Below are positions 46,832-50,304 of a stretch of 50,304 nucleotides of DNA, in pieces; position 1 is the first letter of the stretch, and each line of letters starts with the position of its first letter. Source of the stretch: Peptostreptococcaceae bacterium (GTDB lineage Bacteria; Bacillota; Clostridia; Peptostreptococcales; Filifactoraceae); assembly GCA_030532905.1 (NCBI GenBank), contig JAUNKE010000008.1:1-50304 (forward strand), read 5' to 3'. The position numbers and the translations under genes are program-made. The notes beneath the pieces are model-generated. The model saw only the letters and a list, made by a program, of their open reading frames with translations. It searched no databases and was not told where the DNA came from.

Positions 46832-48154
46832 TCAGCTGTTTTTAATATCATTTACGATATTTTCAATTTTCTCTTTAACATCTCTCTTTTGCTTAACTTC
46901 AGAAGTTATTTTTGAAACGGCATGCATTACGGTCGTATGGTCTTTCCCTCCGAAATGTTCGCCCACCATCGCATAGGTGATATCCGGAATATATTCTTTA
47001 CTGATATACATTGCAACCTGTCTTGCATAAGCAATTTCTTTGGTTCTTTTTTTCTGCTGAAGTTCTTCAACCGTTATTCCATAATATTGAGCAACTCTCT
47101 CTTTTACATCGTTAACCGTTATTTCTTTTTTATCTTTTCCGTTGAGCAAAGTTTTCAGAGCATCTTCGGCAACCGCCAAAGTAATCGGCTTATTGTTCAA
47201 ATCCGCATAAGCTGAAATTCTTGTAATAGCTCCTTCCAGTTCTCGAATATTAGAATTGATATTTTTAGCAACATATTCGATTACTTCATCCGGAACACTT
47301 TTATTATCATTTTGAGATTTTTTTCTAAGAATAGCAATTCGAGTTTCATAATCAGGAGGCTGAATATCCGTAATCAATCCCATTTCGAAGCGGGAGCGAA
47401 GTCTGTCCTCTAAAGTGGCAATTTCTTTCGGCGGTCGATCGCTCGAAATAATAATTTGTTTTGCGGAATTGTGCAATGCATTGAAAGTATGAAAAAACTC
47501 TTCCTGTGTACTCTCTTTTTGTTGAATAAATTGAATATCGTCAATCAGCAATACATCGGCATTGCGATATTTATTACGAAATTCCTCATTCTTATCATCC
47601 TTAATAGCATTGATAAGCTCATTCATAAAAGATTCCGTCGACAAATAAATGATTTTTGCATTGGCGTTCTTACTTAAAATATGATGGCCGATTGCATGCA
47701 TCAAATGAGTTTTACCAAGACCTACGCCGCCATATAAAAACAGAGGATTGTATGCTTTGGCAGGAGATTCGGCAACTGCTGCACAGGCAGCATGAGCAAA
47801 TCGATTACTGGCTCCGATAACAAAGCTCTCAAAAGTATATTGCGGGTTCAAATTGCTTTTTATTAAATTTTTTGTTCTTTTTGAAAGAGAATTACCGGAC
47901 ATTTCATTGATATCATTGATTATTGTAACATCAATTTTCTTATTAAAAATAGAATATAGTGCCAGTTGTACCTCATTGATTCGATTCTCAAAAATCTCCT
48001 GAAAAAATGTATCTTCAATCAGCAAAATTATCTCATCATCACGAATGATAAGCGGTTCGATATTTGCCGACATTGTTTTTAGAACTCCTTGGTGATGACC
48101 AATCGTAGTGGCTAATATATCCAATACTTTGTTCCAAACGTCATTTGCGTTCAT
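46832..48154 (-). CDS. dnaA: Chromosomal replication initiator DnaA
   Basis: The 440-residue AAA+ initiator that binds DnaA boxes and opens the origin. Domain I spans about 1-80, a short linker to about 105, then the AAA+ domain with Walker A GGVGLGKTHL and Walker B LLIDDIQFI. Domain IV carries the DNA-binding signature GGKDHTTVMHAVSKI (about 398-412). The start ATG 48154 has GGAGG 6 nt upstream. It transcribes away from the oriC boxes toward dnaN. Confidence 0.98.
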   Translation of the reverse strand: MNANDVWNKVLDILATTIGHHQGVLKTMSANIEPLIIRDDEIILLIEDTFFQEIFENRINEVQLALYSIFNKKIDVTIINDINEMSGNSLSKRTKNLIKSNLNPQYTFESFVIGASNRFAHAACAAVAESPAKAYNPLFLYGGVGLGKTHLMHAIGHHILSKNANAKIIYLSTESFMNELINAIKDDKNEEFRNKYRNADVLLIDDIQFIQQKESTQEEFFHTFNALHNSAKQIIISSDRPPKEIATLEDRLRSRFEMGLITDIQPPDYETRIAILRKKSQNDNKSVPDEVIEYVAKNINSNIRELEGAITRISAYADLNNKPITLAVAEDALKTLLNGKDKKEITVNDVKERVAQYYGITVEELQQKKRTKEIAYARQVAMYISKEYIPDITYAMVGEHFGGKDHTTVMHAVSKITSEVKQKRDVKEKIENIVNDIKNS

Positions 48155-48202
48155 AAATCCTCCATACCGAAATTAATCCCCATTGTTTATAAAGATAGGA
48201 TT

Positions 48203-48232
48203 ATTATATCAAAAAAAATAGGTGGAATACAA
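48203..48232 (-). promoter_or_regulatory. dnaA promoter
   Basis: -35 TTGTAT (48232-48227), 18 nt, -10 TATAAT (48208-48203), about 50 nt before the dnaA start. Confidence 0.6.
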
Positions 48233-48263
48233 CACAATAAAAAATGGATAATGTAAAAAACTT

Positions 48264-48542
48264 TGTGGATTGAAATGCTTGAAAACGAAAAATAAAAAAT
48301 TATACAGATGATGTGAATAAAAGACGGTGAATAAAAATAAAAAAAAAGCTTCCTTATTATATATAGGAATTTTAAAGTTGAAAAAAATAGAAATACACAT
48401 TGTTATTAAGAATATCCACATAGTTATCCACAGATGTGAATATGTGGATTTGAAAATATAATTTTTGAAGTGGAAATTTGGATAAAAAAATAAATTTTTT
48501 TCAAAGAAAAAATATCTACTCAACTTGTGGATATGTGGAAAA
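48264..48542. other. oriC: DnaA-box cluster upstream of dnaA
   Basis: DnaA boxes in both orientations: TGTGGATTG (48264), ATATCCACA (48412), the perfect TTATCCACA (48424), TGTGGATTT (48443), TGTGGATAT (48526) and TGTGGAAAA (48534). The surrounding DNA is very A/T-rich and carries no gene. With the dnaA-dnaN element this forms a two-part origin, as in Bacillus. Confidence 0.88.
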
Positions 48543-48615
48543 CTTTGTTAACAAATGAAAGCCAGTGAAATACAAGAAATTGAAAATGCAATATTTAATT
48601 TGGTTTTAAGATAGT

Positions 48616-48954
48616 TTATCCGAGGCGCTCACCGTTTTGAACTTTTTGCTCCGGTTGTATAAGAACAACTCCATGTTTTGAATAGATTCCAAGAACCAAG
48701 ACTTCCGACATAAAATTTGCAATTTGTTTCGGGGGAAAATTTACAACACAAAGAACCTGCTTATTGAGAAGATCATCAATGCTATATAATTTGCTGATTT
48801 GAGCTGAAGATTTCTTAACCCCGATTTCAGCGCCTAGATCTATCAACAGCTGATAAGCCGGCTTGTTTGCATTTTCAAAGACCTTTGCTTCAACAATGGT
48901 TCCTACACGAATATCGACTTTCAGAAAATCATCAAACGAAATTAAATTGCTCAT
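48616..48954 (-). CDS. csaA: CsaA-like tRNA-binding-domain protein
   Basis: A 112-residue OB-fold protein of the EMAP/tRNA-binding type. The blocks VDIRVGTIVEAKVFENANKP, LLIDLGAEIGVKKSSAQI and VNFPPKQIANFMSEVLVLG are typical, and the length matches Bacillus CsaA (about 110), described as a chaperone-like factor in secretion. AAGGAG lies 6 nt before the ATG. The same fold occurs at the C-terminus of some methionyl-tRNA synthetases, but here it stands alone. It sits next to oriC in place of rpmH/rnpA. Confidence 0.9.
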   Translation of the reverse strand: MSNLISFDDFLKVDIRVGTIVEAKVFENANKPAYQLLIDLGAEIGVKKSSAQISKLYSIDDLLNKQVLCVVNFPPKQIANFMSEVLVLGIYSKHGVVLIQPEQKVQNGERLG

Positions 48955-49252
48955 AATATCTCCTTTCCTTTAATTTATACCCTCAATTCATTGTAAAAAA
49001 CGGACTGTAGATTTTGAATATAAATTACAAAATCAATATTATAATTTTAGAAAAATAATTTTCGGTTGCAAAATAAGGAATTTTGTTCTTGTAAAGAAAT
49101 GTATTTTGATATAAAAATTTTACATCCACAAGGTTATTTTGTAAAAGAGCTTGATTGTAAAGTGATATTCCGATTTCTTATTTCATCCGAATGCTTAGGA
49201 AAATTTATTTTGGAAAATGAATCATACAAACTGAAAAATTTAGTCATCCTTA

Positions 49253-49281
49253 TTGACAAAAACCTAAATTTGTATTATTGT
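49253..49281 (+). promoter_or_regulatory. Promoter of the lipoprotein gene
   Basis: TTGACA (49253-49258), 17 nt, TATTGT (49276-49281), 27 nt before the ATG. Confidence 0.65.
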
Positions 49282-49308
49282 TATAGAACAATATGAAAGG
49301 AGATTTTT

Positions 49309-50226
49309 ATGAAAAAAATTTATAAGCGAAAAGAATGGATGATTTTCATATTATGCTCGATGATTCTTTTGACAGGTTGTAAGGTGAACACCGTTATTCA
49401 AAGAACGCCGAGCGATATTCCCGGATTGACAGAAGAAAATAAAGTAAAAGAAATTCCTTTGGACGAACTGACTGCGAAAGATATCGGATATGAGAATATA
49501 ATGGTAAAAACCAATTCGGCGATTGAATCCAAAGATGTCAAGCGGCTGATAACCATATTCGATTTGGGTGAACTCGATGTGTATCCTACGGATAAAGAAA
49601 ATATCGAAGTTCAATACTACTTGGGCTATGACGGAAAATTAAGCGAAAGACAAAAAGAATTCTTCGATAAAATTGATTTGCAAATGGTTGTAAAAAATAA
49701 TGCGGTACTTATCGAAAGTTTGATTCCGAGTGGGTACAATATCAGTTTATTTGACGGTAAAAAATACTCTTTTACTATGAAAATCGGAGTTCCGAAACAA
49801 ATTACCGAATTCAGTTTGTCAAACAATGTTGGAATCGCTACTGTAAAAGATATTCAAGCGACCATGCGATTGAACAACAATGTAGGATTAGTAAAATTGG
49901 AAAATATCACACCGATAGAATCTTTGTATATGATAAACAATGTCGGTGAGGTGGATTGTAATATTAAGGACGCATCCAACCTGTATGAAATTTACGGCAT
50001 TACAAATGTAGGTTCTTTAGATGTCAATTTGCCGAAAGATACGAAGTATGAAGAACTGAAAGGTGAATCGATTGAAAATATGATAAAAAATATCTCCGAA
50101 GCTATTGAAAAAGTTACCGAGAGCAGCTCAAAAGATTTGTTTGAGGAATGGGACAGCGTAGAGAAAACAGACACAATCAAAATATTTACGCAGGGCAATG
50201 TCGGTTACGCCAACATAAACGGATAA
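49309..50226 (+). CDS. Lipoprotein with DUF4097-like (toastrack/beta-repeat) body
   Basis: A 305-residue lipoprotein: signal peptide with lipobox ending at Cys24 (LLTGC), then a linker, then repeated short beta units, LNNNVGLVKLENI, INNVGEVDCNI, TNVGSLDVNLP, and a last GNVGYANING at the C-terminus. This spacing is typical of DUF4097/putative-adhesin beta-solenoid domains found in envelope-stress proteins. AAGGAG lies 7 nt before the ATG. It is a single-gene unit between its own promoter and a strong terminator. The role is unknown; an envelope sensor or adhesin is possible. Confidence 0.75.
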   Translation: MKKIYKRKEWMIFILCSMILLTGCKVNTVIQRTPSDIPGLTEENKVKEIPLDELTAKDIGYENIMVKTNSAIESKDVKRLITIFDLGELDVYPTDKENIEVQYYLGYDGKLSERQKEFFDKIDLQMVVKNNAVLIESLIPSGYNISLFDGKKYSFTMKIGVPKQITEFSLSNNVGIATVKDIQATMRLNNNVGLVKLENITPIESLYMINNVGEVDCNIKDASNLYEIYGITNVGSLDVNLPKDTKYEELKGESIENMIKNISEAIEKVTESSSKDLFEEWDSVEKTDTIKIFTQGNVGYANING

Positions 50227-50249
50227 ATTGAAAATAAATGGAAAGACAG

Positions 50250-50299
50250 GGGGCTGTTGCAGAATGAGATTTTTTCATTCTGCCGCAGCTCCCTTTTTT
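50250..50299 (+). terminator. Terminator after the lipoprotein gene
   Basis: GGGGCTGTTGCAGAATGA and TCATTCTGCCGCAGCTCCC pair over about 18 bp (one mismatch, two wobbles), then TTTTTT. Confidence 0.85.
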
Positions 50300-50304
50300 A
50301 AACC

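Noticed and set aside
48209..48523. 104-codon minus-strand frame across oriC
   Set aside because: Phe/Tyr/Ile-rich translation of A/T-rich origin DNA; covers DnaA boxes and the dnaA promoter.
49066..49296. 76-codon plus-strand frame before the lipoprotein gene
   Set aside because: TTG start with weak ribosome site, and its 3' end holds the lipoprotein promoter; not convincing as a gene.

Overview
The window looks like a chromosomal segment from a low-GC Gram-positive anaerobe of the class Clostridia, probably host-associated and near Filifactor/Peptostreptococcaceae. This rests on AT-rich DNA, strong Shine-Dalgarno sites, a T-box and an FMN riboswitch, clostridial-type surface proteins and a heme-scavenging locus. 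No rRNA is present, so the genus is inference. The right end holds the chromosomal origin. dnaA, dnaN, yaaA, recF, gyrB and gyrA run leftward on the minus strand from an oriC region near 48.3 kb. A second origin element lies between dnaA and dnaN, with DnaA boxes next to a run of TAG/TAA triplets (DnaA-trios). Nearly all genes left of the origin lie on the minus strand, co-directional with replication. The exceptions are a DtxR-type regulator, metNIQ and one small ORF.

Region 1 to 12 kb: a heme acquisition operon on the minus strand. The order is a membrane-anchored NEAT protein, an Shp-type surface heme protein, an IsdE/HtsA lipoprotein, an IsdF/HtsB permease, an ATPase, and an Shr-like giant surface protein with HID-like, NEAT, EF-hand-like and LRR parts that runs off the window. 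An inverted repeat TTAGCA-CA-TGCTAA overlaps the predicted promoter, and a DtxR/MntR-family regulator is encoded upstream on the other strand. An EcsC-family gene converges on the regulator.

Region 13 to 25 kb: an NfrB-like membrane glycosyltransferase with a C-terminal MshEN (c-di-GMP-binding type) domain; a methionine ABC transporter (metNIQ) behind a methionine T-box; ribU behind an FMN riboswitch; and a MacB-type ABC system (ATPase, large exported CARDB-like protein, FtsX-type permease).

Region 25 to 35 kb: a housekeeping cluster secA-prfB-tadA-PHP phosphoesterase-coiled-coil protein-DUF362 ferredoxin protein, with the RF2 +1 frameshift in prfB. Next is a stress cluster ytxH-ytxG(DUF948)-rsbV-rsbW-sigB, which puts a partner-switching sigma factor in one operon with homologues of Bacillus sigma-B target genes.

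Region 35 to 50 kb: gyrA, gyrB, recF, yaaA, then a 1297-residue InlB-B-repeat/copper-amine-oxidase-like surface protein inserted between yaaA and dnaN with its own terminators, then dnaN, dnaA, oriC, csaA and a lipoprotein with a DUF4097-like beta-repeat body. No rRNA, tRNA, CRISPR array, intact insertion sequence or prophage was seen.
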